Assembly (NCBI GenBank): GCA_913054475.1 | Contig: CAJXJF010000010.1 | Span: 1 to 40,125 of the forward strand | Reading direction: 5' to 3' | Length of the DNA: 40,125 bases | From: an uncultured Nitratifractor sp. | Lineage (GTDB): Bacteria; Campylobacterota; Campylobacteria; Campylobacterales; Sulfurovaceae | In this document: in pieces, positions 1 to 7,842 of the stretch | How positions within the stretch are numbered: position 1 is the stretch's first letter | Layout: the number at the start of each line of letters is the position of its first letter | Notes under the pieces: model-generated | Database searches by the model: none | The model's input: only the letters and a program-made list of their open reading frames with translations | What the model was told of the DNA's origin: nothing | Translations under genes and position numbers: made by a program

Positions 1-104
1 CTGAAGCTTCCGGTTCCTTTGGGCTTTGGACTCCATCTCACAATGGCTAAATTTATCCGTTGCTCTATGCAAGATTTTACCGGCGACTGAAGTCGCCGCC
101 CCTA
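1..104 (-). repeat. Composite palindromic repeat, copy A
   Basis: The reverse complement of this stretch aligns along its whole length, with scattered mismatches and one 1-nt gap, to 27141-27244. It contains the perfect palindrome CGGCGACTGAAGTCGCCG at 81-98 (8-bp arms, 2-nt loop) and, at 1-20, the inverse of an AAGGA..CGGA.GCTTCAG element. The arrangement resembles dispersed REP-type sequences. It lies downstream of the minus-strand psrB-like gene and may run off the window's left edge. Confidence 0.75.
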
Positions 105-147
105 TAAAGAGACTTATCATCGTAAAGCTATGTTTTGGTGTTTCATA

Positions 148-185
148 CTCTCGTATGCATTCCCACCGAGGACGGTGGGAACGAG
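148..185. repeat. Hairpin repeat TTCCCACC..GGTGGGAA
   Basis: TTCCCACC (160-167) and GGTGGGAA (174-181) form a perfect 8-bp stem with a 6-nt loop, flanked by CTCTCGTATGCA on one side and CGAG on the other. A degraded inverted copy, with the same CTCTCGTTCCCA and GCATACGAGAG flanks, lies at 27299-27342. It could act incidentally as a transcript end for the psr-like operon, but its recurrence marks it as a dispersed repeat rather than a dedicated terminator. Confidence 0.65.
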
Positions 186-248
186 AAAAGGGGTGAAAAA
201 GAAGAAGCGGAATATCCCTTTTCAAGAGATTTTTTCGGCGGGTATCTT

Positions 249-812
249 CTACTTCAGATAGTATAGTCTGGGTTTCGTACCCTTTTCCGTCTTTAGCTGG
301 AAATACTCCCTCTCTTGCAGGATGATACTTATCTCACTCCTAGGGTCGTCGAGGTCTCCGAAATATCGTACCTTCGCAGGGCAGCTTGCCTGACAAGCAG
401 TTGTCTTCTCTCCTCTTGCGAGTCTCGTATCGGCACAGAATATACACTTGTCGGTGATTCTCTTCTTGTGGTCTATATAGCGGGCGTTGTAGGGGCAGGC
501 TTTGACGCACTCGAGAGTCAAATCGCACTTCTCTTCGTGGAGTCTGACTATACCATTTGGGTCTCTGTATATCGCTTCGTTCGGACAGGCTTCGAGGCAG
601 GGGGCGTTTTCGCACTCCTGGCACTGCATCTGCATGAAATTCACGACACTTTCACCCGGCTTGAAATCTTCGGCATCTAGGTCGGGATGCTCTATCCACA
701 ATCTATGTTTATCCGCTCCGAGTAGTATGCCGTTCTCCTCTTTGCAGGCCACTTCGCAGGCTCTGCAGTTGATACAGAGCTTGTAGTCGAAAGCCATAGC
801 GTACCTAGCCAT
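249..812 (-). CDS. PsrB/PhsB-like iron-sulfur electron-transfer subunit
   Basis: This 187-residue ferredoxin-type protein is the size and pattern of the B subunit of DMSO-reductase-family enzymes (polysulfide, thiosulfate, tetrathionate reductases). It would pass electrons to the adjacent catalytic subunit. Cysteines fall at 13, 16, 19, 23; 64, 67, 72, 76; 96, 102, 106; and 123, 126, 140, 144. Four clusters normally need sixteen ligands, but only fifteen are present. Residue 99, expected to be Cys in the third motif (C-x2-C-x2-C-x3-C), is Thr. That may make one cluster [3Fe-4S] or leave it altered. No signal peptide is seen; export would ride on the Tat signal of its partner. It starts 8 nt inside the end of the psrA-like gene, so the two are translationally coupled. 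No NrfD/PsrC membrane subunit follows in the 248 bases to the window edge. Confidence 0.85.
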   Translation of the reverse strand: MARYAMAFDYKLCINCRACEVACKEENGILLGADKHRLWIEHPDLDAEDFKPGESVVNFMQMQCQECENAPCLEACPNEAIYRDPNGIVRLHEEKCDLTLECVKACPYNARYIDHKKRITDKCIFCADTRLARGEKTTACQASCPAKVRYFGDLDDPRSEISIILQEREYFQLKTEKGTKPRLYYLK

Positions 813-3153
813 TTTTCACCTTTCTTATCTCCACATCGGTATGGTGCATAGCCGCACAGCCGTAGATCTTCTCCATCTTCTCCTCTATGAGGGCGTTGTC
901 GCTCGCTCCGTTGCCGTAGGCGTAGTGCAGTGCGTCGTTGCGTACACCGAAGCCGTGGGCGAACCATACGACGCCTTCCGCTATACGGTTGGTCGGCTCG
1001 GCCTCTATCCTGACACTCCCGACCGGACTCCTTATCTCCACGATATCACCTCTCTCTATACCGAGCCTTTTGGCGGCCTTGTGGTTTATCCAGACTCTGT
1101 TACTCTTTTGCAGATCCCTGAGCATGGCGTTGTTGGTGGTGGCGCTCTGGGTAAACATCACATATCTGCCCGTAATCAGGCGAAATCTCCCCTCTGCGAC
1201 TCTAAAATCATACTCGTCTCTCCATGTGGGCATAGGGTCGTAGCCCTCTTTGTGTAGCTTCTCGAGGTAGCATTTGACCCTGAACTCTCTGCCACTGCTA
1301 TATCTGCGCTTCTCTTCGGGATAGTATTCGTAAACCCCGTTTCTCAACTCTTTGTGATAGCGCTCGATACCCGGATACCAGACCCCTATACGCATAAGCG
1401 AATCGTAGGCCTCTTTGCCGAAACTCGCATTTATCATATCCCGGTTGCGCTGCGAAATATCTTTGCGGTAGAGTTCGGCCAAGTCGTATCCACCCTCGCT
1501 GTATGCCCTCTTTTCGCCGAGCTCCTTTATGCTCTCCTGCAGGTCTTCGTCGTACTTCGCGCTTATGGTGAAAAGCTCCCGGGAGAGTCTGCGTCCGAGA
1601 CCTCCGAGAATCTCCTGCATCGTTCTGCTCTCGTAGAGAGGTTCGACGACTCTCTTTCTCAGGGCGATGGAGGGCTCTATACGATTGAAGCTCACCGCAA
1701 GATCCTCTCTCTCGAGATAGGTGCACTCGGGGAGAATCACATCCGCCATCAATGCTGTATCGGAGGGCATCGTATCCATCAATACCACCAAGTCCATCTT
1801 GCGAAGCATCTCTTCGGTTTTGGATATCTCGGGCATATTCTGCATCAGATTGTGTTTTCGTATAAAGAGGGCTCTCACCCTGTATGGGGCGCTCCCGTCG
1901 AGAACCTTCTTTCTGAAATTGAGCCAGCTTCCCCCCTTGGATGAGCCATAGACGAGACCGTCGAGATCGAATCTCTCTTTGGCGTTGGCGTAGATGGGGC
2001 TGTTTATCTCCTCTTCCGCCAGTTTGAGCGGCTCGCTCAGCACGATACCCCCCTTTCTGTCTATACTTCCGGCCAGGGCGTTGAGCAGCACCATCGCCCG
2101 GCGCAGTTGAAAGTCGTTCAGAGCCCATACGCTCCTTCGCCCCAGATAGAAGAGAGGCCTCCGTGCCGAGAAGAAATCTCTGGCGAGTCTCTCTATCTCT
2201 TTCGCCGGTATCGAGGTTTTCGACTCGGCCCATTGCGGAGTGTAGGAGGAGCCGAGTATATGCTTTTGATACTTTTCGAAATCGTCGAAGCGCTCTTTTA
2301 CAAATTTCTCGTCGTAGAGTCTCTCCTTTAGAGCCACATAGCTCATAGCCAGGCAGAGGGCGAGATCGGTGCCCGGATGTATCATGAAGTATCTGTCGGC
2401 CTTCGCGGCGGTGGTAGTGAAACGGGGGTCTATGAGCACCAGCTTTTTGCCTCTGTCTCTCATGAGGTCTATACTGTCGGGGGTTATCAGAGATTCGAAG
2501 CGGTTGGCACCGCATATGATGAGAAAATCGCTCCCCGCCACATCGGGCTCCCCCGTATCTCCTATCGTCAGGACGGTGGCGCCGAGTTTGGTATTGAGAC
2601 AGATGGAGCCTTCGTCGAGGAAATTGGGACTGCCCATCTTGTCTCCGAAAAACTTGATGAATTCATCTTTGTTGAAACCCTCTCCGTTGCAGTAGGCTAT
2701 GGTGGCCCTGTTGTCCCTCTCTTCGTCGAGAATCCGGCACAGCCCCCCGAAACGCTCCGTCCCCTTCGCTATCGCTTCGTACGCCTCCTCCCAGCTCACC
2801 CGTCTATATCTCCCGTCACCCCTCTCACCTATGCGTATGAGAGGATATTTGAGCCTGTCGGGGTCGTATAGAGCCTGGATACCGGCATTGCCTTTGGGGC
2901 AGAGCATATTGCGGGATTTGGGAAAGTAGGGATTTGGGTCGAGCTTGGTCACAACCCCCTCTTCCACACGGGCGAATCCGGCACATTTGTTCCTGCACAT
3001 ATTGCACAGATAGGGGATTTTGGCACTCTTGCCCGTTCCGGTACGGGTGGTCACGGAAGCGGGCAGAGAGGCCCCTTTGGACGAAGAGGCGAATACCGTA
3101 AGCGCCACACTCCCCTGCAAAAATCGTCTGCGTGAAACTTCGACTATCTTCAT
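805..3153 (-). CDS. PsrA/PhsA-type molybdopterin oxidoreductase, catalytic subunit
   Basis: This 782-residue protein belongs to the DMSO reductase family and probably reduces an inorganic sulfur compound in the periplasm. A twin-arginine signal (SRRRFLQ, residues 7-13) precedes a hydrophobic stretch. The [4Fe-4S] motif has Cys50, Cys53, Cys57 and Cys85, the last in a MLCPKGNAG context typical of the family. Cys185 (GSICLNTK) sits where PsrA/PhsA enzymes carry the molybdenum ligand. The C-terminal part (from about residue 660) resembles the molydopterin dinucleotide-binding domain. The gene begins 17 nt after the NYN gene and overlaps the psrB-like gene by 8 nt. Polysulfide, thiosulfate and tetrathionate reductases cannot be told apart from sequence inspection, and the absent membrane subunit leaves the electron donor open. 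Confidence 0.85.
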   Translation of the reverse strand: MKIVEVSRRRFLQGSVALTVFASSSKGASLPASVTTRTGTGKSAKIPYLCNMCRNKCAGFARVEEGVVTKLDPNPYFPKSRNMLCPKGNAGIQALYDPDRLKYPLIRIGERGDGRYRRVSWEEAYEAIAKGTERFGGLCRILDEERDNRATIAYCNGEGFNKDEFIKFFGDKMGSPNFLDEGSICLNTKLGATVLTIGDTGEPDVAGSDFLIICGANRFESLITPDSIDLMRDRGKKLVLIDPRFTTTAAKADRYFMIHPGTDLALCLAMSYVALKERLYDEKFVKERFDDFEKYQKHILGSSYTPQWAESKTSIPAKEIERLARDFFSARRPLFYLGRRSVWALNDFQLRRAMVLLNALAGSIDRKGGIVLSEPLKLAEEEINSPIYANAKERFDLDGLVYGSSKGGSWLNFRKKVLDGSAPYRVRALFIRKHNLMQNMPEISKTEEMLRKMDLVVLMDTMPSDTALMADVILPECTYLEREDLAVSFNRIEPSIALRKRVVEPLYESRTMQEILGGLGRRLSRELFTISAKYDEDLQESIKELGEKRAYSEGGYDLAELYRKDISQRNRDMINASFGKEAYDSLMRIGVWYPGIERYHKELRNGVYEYYPEEKRRYSSGREFRVKCYLEKLHKEGYDPMPTWRDEYDFRVAEGRFRLITGRYVMFTQSATTNNAMLRDLQKSNRVWINHKAAKRLGIERGDIVEIRSPVGSVRIEAEPTNRIAEGVVWFAHGFGVRNDALHYAYGNGASDNALIEEKMEKIYGCAAMHHTDVEIRKVKNG

Positions 3154-3170
3154 CTCTCTCCTTGTGTCTG

Positions 3171-4130
3171 TTATCTCTCCACCCTTATATTCTCCGCACT
3201 CTCTCCTCTTTCGGTATTTATGGTGTAGAAAGAGAGAGTATCGCCTATCTCGAGATAGTCGAACGAGCCGCTCTCCATGTTACTGCTGTGAAAAAAGATA
3301 TTTTCACCTCCACTTTCTGGGTGTATGAAGCCGTAACCCTTGTTGTGATTTATCATCACCACCTTGCCGCTCGCTCTCTCCTTGCGCGGTTTGTCTTTCG
3401 TGGTACGCGCCAGTGCGACGGTCTTCTCGTAGTTGTCGTATTTTATCTCTATATTCGGTATGTCGTCGAGCAGTCCTACCAGTTTGGAGTATCCGAAATC
3501 CTTGTGTGAGAAGTCCGGGTCTTTGCGCTTGAGTGCCAGCCCGACGGCCGAGAGATTCACCCATCTGTCGTTTGCGGAGCTCTCTTCGAGCTCCTTGATG
3601 GTCTCCGAGACGAAATCATGAACCTCTTCGGGGTCTATCTGTTCTCTCTCCTCCTCTCTGTCTCTCTCTCCCATTGGAGCGTCGTAGGCTATCACATCAT
3701 CCACTATTCCGATGAGGTCACTCGAAAGCGTATCGGGCACGGCGAGGATGACGACATTTTTACCTATCGCCTTGAGCTCCGCTATGAGGGGTATATAGTC
3801 TCTATCCCCAGAGGCGAGGATCATCGTATCGATGGTTTCGTTCTGGAAAAAGAGCTTCATGGCCGATACGGTGAGGTAGCAGTCCAGACTGCTCTTTCCG
3901 TTTTGCGACAGCGGTACGAAGATGGGTTGAATACCGTTTTTCTGTATCTGGGGTATCTCCCGGGAGAACTCCACCCAGTCTCCGAAAGCCTGGATAGAGG
4001 CTATTCTCCCTCTCTCCCTGCATACATTCACGATCCACGACCAGTCTGGAGTCTCCGAATAGGCGTTGAGTGTGGAGTAGTGTATATTCTCCACATCTAT
4101 GAACACTGCTACCGATTCTCTATCTCTCAT
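3171..4130 (-). CDS. NYN nuclease-like protein with LOTUS and cold-shock domains
   Basis: This 319-residue protein joins three RNA-related modules. Residues about 8-140 are a NYN (PIN-like) domain with acidic positions at D12, D51, D83, D109 and D111 and the motifs FIDVENI, FGDW and ASGDRDY. Residues about 165-240 resemble the OST-HTH/LOTUS fold that follows NYN in many bacterial proteins. Residues about 253-318 are a cold-shock/S1-like OB fold, with the KGYGFI and ENIFFHSS motifs. NYN-LOTUS proteins are predicted metal-dependent RNases; the added cold-shock domain points to single-stranded RNA binding. The gene lies 29 nt after the gspI-like gene and 17 nt before the reductase gene, so it may be co-transcribed with either. 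Its substrate is unknown. Confidence 0.8.
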   Translation of the reverse strand: MRDRESVAVFIDVENIHYSTLNAYSETPDWSWIVNVCRERGRIASIQAFGDWVEFSREIPQIQKNGIQPIFVPLSQNGKSSLDCYLTVSAMKLFFQNETIDTMILASGDRDYIPLIAELKAIGKNVVILAVPDTLSSDLIGIVDDVIAYDAPMGERDREEEREQIDPEEVHDFVSETIKELEESSANDRWVNLSAVGLALKRKDPDFSHKDFGYSKLVGLLDDIPNIEIKYDNYEKTVALARTTKDKPRKERASGKVVMINHNKGYGFIHPESGGENIFFHSSNMESGSFDYLEIGDTLSFYTINTERGESAENIRVER

Positions 4131-4159
4131 ATTTCATCCTTCCACGGATATTGGACTCC

Positions 4160-4597
4160 TCAGCGAAGCCTCTCGCCTCTTCTTTTCTCTTTTGCATCAT
4201 CGTTTCGGGTCTTTATCCCTATACGATAGTATCTGGCCGGATACTCCGCCTTGAGCATAATGGCTCTAAGCTCGATATTGACGGGCAGCTCTTCGCCTAT
4301 CGGTATGGGGTCGGATATCCTGAGCTCTCTTTCGATACTCTTGAGTATATCTCTGCTCTCCTCCTTTTTTATCCTGAGTGTGTCGGATAGCAGGGTGTAG
4401 GCATCGACTTTTTGTGTATTTTTCGCTTCGAGCTCTTCGCCGAGAAAGAGAGAGTTGGCCAGTTCGGAATCGGCACGCATCGTTATATAGTGCGCCATAT
4501 CCATGCTCCTCTCCTCCATTTTGGCTATCGCGAGAATCACTATCGAAATGAGCATCACAGATACCATTATCTCTATCACGGTAAAGGCGCTTCTCAT
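4160..4597 (-). CDS. Type II secretion pseudopilin, GspI-like
   Basis: This 145-residue protein has a type IV prepilin N-terminus: a short leader ending MRSA, then FTVIEIMVSVML with Glu at +5, followed by a hydrophobic helix and a small soluble domain. The start is taken at the ATG whose A is the last base of the upstream gene's TGA (TGATG); a longer in-frame start only adds an arginine-rich stretch that overlaps the neighbour. It is third in a gspG-gspH-gspI series, and short minor pseudopilins in this position are usually GspI. The -1 residue is Ala instead of the usual Gly. Assignment as GspI rather than another minor pseudopilin rests mainly on order and size. Confidence 0.65.
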   Translation of the reverse strand: MRSAFTVIEIMVSVMLISIVILAIAKMEERSMDMAHYITMRADSELANSLFLGEELEAKNTQKVDAYTLLSDTLRIKKEESRDILKSIERELRISDPIPIGEELPVNIELRAIMLKAEYPARYYRIGIKTRNDDAKEKRRGERLR

Positions 4598-5139
4598 CAA
4601 TAGTAATCTCCTTTGTCCGTGAACTCTCCTTCGCCGCGCCGCCATCTTGTAACCGCCTCTTCGAGAGAGTCGAAACTCTCCACTTTGGCAAAAAGGGTGG
4701 GATAGTATAGAAATCTGCCTTTGGACTCTATTATCATCTCACTGCTACTGCCGTTGGGATAGTATCTGAAGCGCAGGCATATCCGATGGTCTCGAAATCT
4801 TCCGAAATCGACCGGTACAGCCTCTCCACTCTTATCCACGATATAGGCCTTGAGGCTCCCAAGAGCGCTTTCGAGCTCTGCTGTGACTTTTCCTCCGCTA
4901 TAGATGTAGCACTCCCTACATTCGTTCAGACATAGAAGTTGGGCACCCTCGGCAGGCACCCTACCTCGCAGAGGATATCTCCTGAGATTCTCGAGCTTCA
5001 CACTCTCCGACTCCCTCTTCTTCAGAGAAAAGTTCACGGATATCAGAGAGTAAAATACCGAAATTATCACTATGACAATCAGCAGTTCGAGCAGAGAGAA
5101 GGCTTCTCTCCCGCTCCCTTCTCGTAGCTTCGAAAACAT
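4597..5139 (-). CDS. Type II secretion pseudopilin, GspH-like
   Basis: This 180-residue protein has a class III signal: leader to Ala13, then FSLLELLIVIVIISV with Glu at +5. A soluble region of about 140 residues follows, with two Cys pairs (LLCLNECREC). Minor pseudopilin H caps the pseudopilus together with I, J and K. The gene starts 18 nt after gspG ends and overlaps the next pseudopilin gene by one base. Cleavage would follow Ala rather than Gly. GspH is favoured because it lies between a clear gspG and a GspI-like gene, but sequence identity of minor pseudopilins outside the N-terminus is low. Confidence 0.65.
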   Translation of the reverse strand: MFSKLREGSGREAFSLLELLIVIVIISVFYSLISVNFSLKKRESESVKLENLRRYPLRGRVPAEGAQLLCLNECRECYIYSGGKVTAELESALGSLKAYIVDKSGEAVPVDFGRFRDHRICLRFRYYPNGSSSEMIIESKGRFLYYPTLFAKVESFDSLEEAVTRWRRGEGEFTDKGDYY

Positions 5140-5157
5140 CGCTTGGGTTTTTTTCTC

Positions 5158-5574
5158 CTACTTACGGCATCTGCTGTAGTAGATATCGGCCGCTTCACCG
5201 CTACCGCCCTCTTTCCTGTCTGCACCGAAGCTGACCAGTTCGAAGCCACCATCATCCGTCTTGAGGTAGGTGAAGGTGTTTCTCCACGAATCTTTGGGCA
5301 TCTTCTCTACATAGGGGTGTGTGGAGTAGTTGGGATACTTCTCTTCATCGGGATTGGAGAGCAGCGCCTGCAATCCCTCTTCGGTATCGGGATAGCTGCC
5401 GTTGTCGAGTTTGAACATCTTCAGAGCCTGTGCGACATTGCTCATCTGTGAACAGACCAAATCTCTTTTGGCTCTCTCTCCCGCACCTATCAAGTTGGGT
5501 GCTACGAACGCGGCCAGAATACCGAGTATGACGATAACGACCAGCAGTTCGAGCAAACTGAATGCATTTCTCAT
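5158..5574 (-). CDS. gspG: Type II secretion major pseudopilin GspG
   Basis: This 138-residue protein is a clear GspG. It has the leader MRNA, then FSLLELLVVIVILGILAAFVAPN with Glu at +5. The region with DNGSYPDTEEGLQALL and the KDSWRN stretch is typical of the calcium-binding GspG fold, and FGADRKEGGSGEAADI matches the family's C-terminal loop. It polymerises into the periplasmic pseudopilus that pushes substrates through the secretin. It is the first gene of the minus-strand arm, transcribed away from gspK across a 69-bp spacer. Cleavage would follow Ala4 instead of Gly. Confidence 0.88.
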   Translation of the reverse strand: MRNAFSLLELLVVIVILGILAAFVAPNLIGAGERAKRDLVCSQMSNVAQALKMFKLDNGSYPDTEEGLQALLSNPDEEKYPNYSTHPYVEKMPKDSWRNTFTYLKTDDGGFELVSFGADRKEGGSGEAADIYYSRCRK

Positions 5575-5602
5575 CTGCCATCTTCCTTTTAACGCTTTTT
5601 TC

Positions 5603-5614
5603 CTATAATTATAG
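5603..5614. promoter_or_regulatory. Symmetric divergent -10 element between gspG and gspK
   Basis: The perfect palindrome CTATAATTATAG holds TATAAT on the plus strand (5604-5609) and TATAAT on the minus strand (5608-5613). It sits in the 69-bp spacer between the divergent gspG and gspK starts, leaving leaders of roughly 27-28 nt on each side. Neither direction has a good -35, which is usual for Campylobacterota sigma-70 promoters. Confidence 0.55.
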
Positions 5615-5643
5615 CCAATTGTATAAACGAAGAGAGGAGAGGA

Positions 5644-6543
5644 ATGAGAAGAGCTGTCGCACTGCTGATAACACTCTCCGTAATAGCGGTGATGATCTCA
5701 TTGCTGGGGGTTCTTTTCAGATATCTCGACAGAGCGAGGGAGGAGGCTCTATCCCATTGTGCCCTGATAGAGGGAGATATTCTCTATAGCGACTTCTCCC
5801 GTGCTCTCAAAGAGGGCATAGGAAGCTCACCTTCGCTTGAGACACTAAATACATTCTACTCCTCTCCTATCGTCATAAGTGCCGAAAACGGGGAGTTCGA
5901 TCTAACCTTCTACTGCGAACCCGCTTTCAACAAAATACCCATCTCTTGGCTTGGAAGGAGAGATGAGAAGGGGTACCGAAGATATTATGAGCTGGCATCC
6001 TCACTCTTCGACAAGCTGGTTTCGGATGCCGGTCTGAGAGATTCCGGGAAGTTTAGAGAGCTTTTGCAAAAGCAGCTTTCGGGAGAGAGCGACCGCCAGT
6101 TTTCCGTAGATTCGAGACTTGGCGGGAAAAAAGATATAATGACGAAGAGAAAATTCCATGAATTGATGGATGAGTACAGATTTGCCGAAGATGACGAAAA
6201 TATCTACAAAGTGAAGTGGGAGAGATATTTCTCTTTTGCAGACTCTGCGAAAGAGCCCAAATCATCGATAGACGGGGAGTTCATAACGCCTCAGCTGTTG
6301 GCGTTTATAAGCGATATAGATGAGAGTCTGGTCGAAGAGAATTTCAAAAAGGGTGAATTGAAAAACTTTTTCGATAGCGTAGGAGAGAATATGAAAAGTT
6401 ATGAGTGGCTCTTTTCCAAAAAGCCTTCGGCGAATATGAAATGTACTGCAAGATATGGATACAACGACAATTACTATACCATTTCGTTCGATTACAGAGC
6501 CGGGTGGAGCAAGGGGTTCGAATTTGTTCGGGAAGAGAAATAG
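5644..6543 (+). CDS. Type II secretion minor pseudopilin, GspK-like
   Basis: This 299-residue protein begins MRRAVALLITLSVIAVMISLLG, a prepilin-like hydrophobic helix that lacks the +5 Glu. Lack of Glu+5 and a large soluble domain are the marks of GspK, the tip pseudopilin. The body has no motif I can name, so the call depends on N-terminus, size and position as first gene of the plus-strand secretion arm. The start has a strong ribosome site (GAGAGGAGAGGA) just upstream. Its end overlaps the likely gspL start by 20 nt. Confidence 0.65.
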   Translation: MRRAVALLITLSVIAVMISLLGVLFRYLDRAREEALSHCALIEGDILYSDFSRALKEGIGSSPSLETLNTFYSSPIVISAENGEFDLTFYCEPAFNKIPISWLGRRDEKGYRRYYELASSLFDKLVSDAGLRDSGKFRELLQKQLSGESDRQFSVDSRLGGKKDIMTKRKFHELMDEYRFAEDDENIYKVKWERYFSFADSAKEPKSSIDGEFITPQLLAFISDIDESLVEENFKKGELKNFFDSVGENMKSYEWLFSKKPSANMKCTARYGYNDNYYTISFDYRAGWSKGFEFVREEK

Positions 6544-7447
6544 ACTCTATATCTTTCATGAAACGGTGAAGATTGCAGATAGGAACTCTGCGATAGACAT
6601 CCTGCTCACGCCCAAGCACTACCTCGTGCGCAAAGAGAGTCTGCCGGTAAAATATCCGTTGCGGGCCAGGAAGTTGGCCCCCTCGATTATGGATGAGTTG
6701 CTCGATGACGGAGAGTATGAATATGTCGTTTACAAAGAGGGGGATGAGTGGGTATTCATAGCCTTCAAACCCGAGGAGCTCGAAGAGAGAGCTGCTCTTA
6801 TGGGTATAGGCTTGGACAATATAGGAAAGATATATTTCGCTCAGCAAATATGCGACAGGCTCGAAAAGCCTCTGAGGCTCGAGAGTGGAGAGGTGCTCGC
6901 CGTCGTGGATGGCAAGGCGACCCTCATGCCAGGAGCTCTTTTCGACGACAGAGATATCGGGAGCGTGAGCGATACGGAGGCTCTAAGACCGGCGAAATCG
7001 TATGCACAGGGGATAAGAAGAGGCAAATTCATAGGAGAGAGGGAGAGTTATATACTTGCGGGAGCACTCACCTTTATAGCTCTTCTCTTCTTCCTCGAGG
7101 GGATGCGCTACAGGGGTGCGGCCGAAGCGGAAATAGAGAAAATAGAGCAGGCTGCCGGAGACGATACTGCACTTGCCGGTACTCTTACGAGAGAAAATAT
7201 ACTCTCCAAATATAGGAAAATAGACAAAAGGCAAAGAGAGATTAGACATAGAGTTGCGAAGATGGCTTCGCTTCTAAGTAGAGGGGTGGTGCTTAGAAGC
7301 CTCAAGAGTGACAAGAAAGGTTTCGAAGCGGTGCTGGATATCGAGTCTCCTTCGAAAAAAGGTATAGTGGAGTATAAACTCAAAAAGATGGGCATGAGAT
7401 ACAAGAGCTCGGGAACGACGATAGTTATACGGGAGAGTGGGGGATGA
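6524..7447 (+). CDS. Type II secretion inner-membrane protein, GspL-like
   Basis: I choose the TTG at 6524 (307 residues) because AAGGGG lies six bases upstream. An ATG at 6455 is in frame but would overlap gspK by 89 nt without a ribosome site. The N-terminal two thirds look like the cytoplasmic actin-like (PilM-type) domain of GspL. One membrane helix (YILAGALTFIALLFFLEG, near residue 195) is followed by a charged helical stretch and a small ferredoxin-like periplasmic domain. GspL anchors the GspE ATPase to the membrane. It overlaps the next gene by 4 nt. Sequence similarity between distant GspL proteins is low, so the call leans on topology and gene order (K-L-M-N-C-D-E). Confidence 0.65.
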   Translation: MFGKRNRLYIFHETVKIADRNSAIDILLTPKHYLVRKESLPVKYPLRARKLAPSIMDELLDDGEYEYVVYKEGDEWVFIAFKPEELEERAALMGIGLDNIGKIYFAQQICDRLEKPLRLESGEVLAVVDGKATLMPGALFDDRDIGSVSDTEALRPAKSYAQGIRRGKFIGERESYILAGALTFIALLFFLEGMRYRGAAEAEIEKIEQAAGDDTALAGTLTRENILSKYRKIDKRQREIRHRVAKMASLLSRGVVLRSLKSDKKGFEAVLDIESPSKKGIVEYKLKKMGMRYKSSGTTIVIRESGG

Positions 7448-7842
7448 GCCGATATCGCAACGAGGTGATGGTGGGGGTGGCGCTTTTGGCTCTGATATTC
7501 GCATATCTGTTCAAAAATGTCTCGAGGAGCCATTTTGACGAGACCAGGGCTTTGGTAAAGAGAAGTGTGGAAGAGATAGAAGAAGCAAAGAGGCTGAAGT
7601 CTTTGTGGCATGTCGGGAATATGAGAAAGAGGGTGGAGGCTCTCGGGAGTGCGGTCGCACCCTCCAAACTTTCCGCTTTCAAAATACAAAGGAGAAAGGT
7701 TACTATGTTTGTGAAGGATTTGAAGGCTTCGGAGCTAAACAGGCTTGTCAACAAGATAGCTTCGATGCCGCTAAGAATCGAAAAACTCTCCATAGAACGC
7801 AAAAACAATGGTTTCACTCTGGAGTGCCTATGCAAATGGTAA
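7444..7842 (+). CDS. Type II secretion protein, GspM-like
   Basis: This 132-residue protein has a short cytoplasmic N-terminus, one membrane helix (about residues 7-24), a coiled-coil-prone stretch rich in Glu and Lys, and a small C-terminal domain. That topology matches GspM, the partner of GspL in the inner-membrane platform. It overlaps both gspL (4 nt) and the following gene (13 nt), so the three are translationally coupled. No catalytic motif is present. The identification is by topology and order. Confidence 0.55.
   Translation: MSRYRNEVMVGVALLALIFAYLFKNVSRSHFDETRALVKRSVEEIEEAKRLKSLWHVGNMRKRVEALGSAVAPSKLSAFKIQRRKVTMFVKDLKASELNRLVNKIASMPLRIEKLSIERKNNGFTLECLCKW

Noticed and set aside
81-98. 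GGCGACT palindrome as a dedicated terminator
   Set aside because: No T-run follows and the same palindrome recurs in unrelated gaps, so a dispersed repeat is the better reading.
1298-2515. 405-codon minus-strand frame inside the psrA-like gene
   Set aside because: Arg-rich +1 shadow of the reductase on the same strand; no family features.
6455-6523. Upstream ATG for the gspL-like gene
   Set aside because: It would overlap gspK by 89 nt with no ribosome site; the TTG at 6524 has AAGGGG in the right place.
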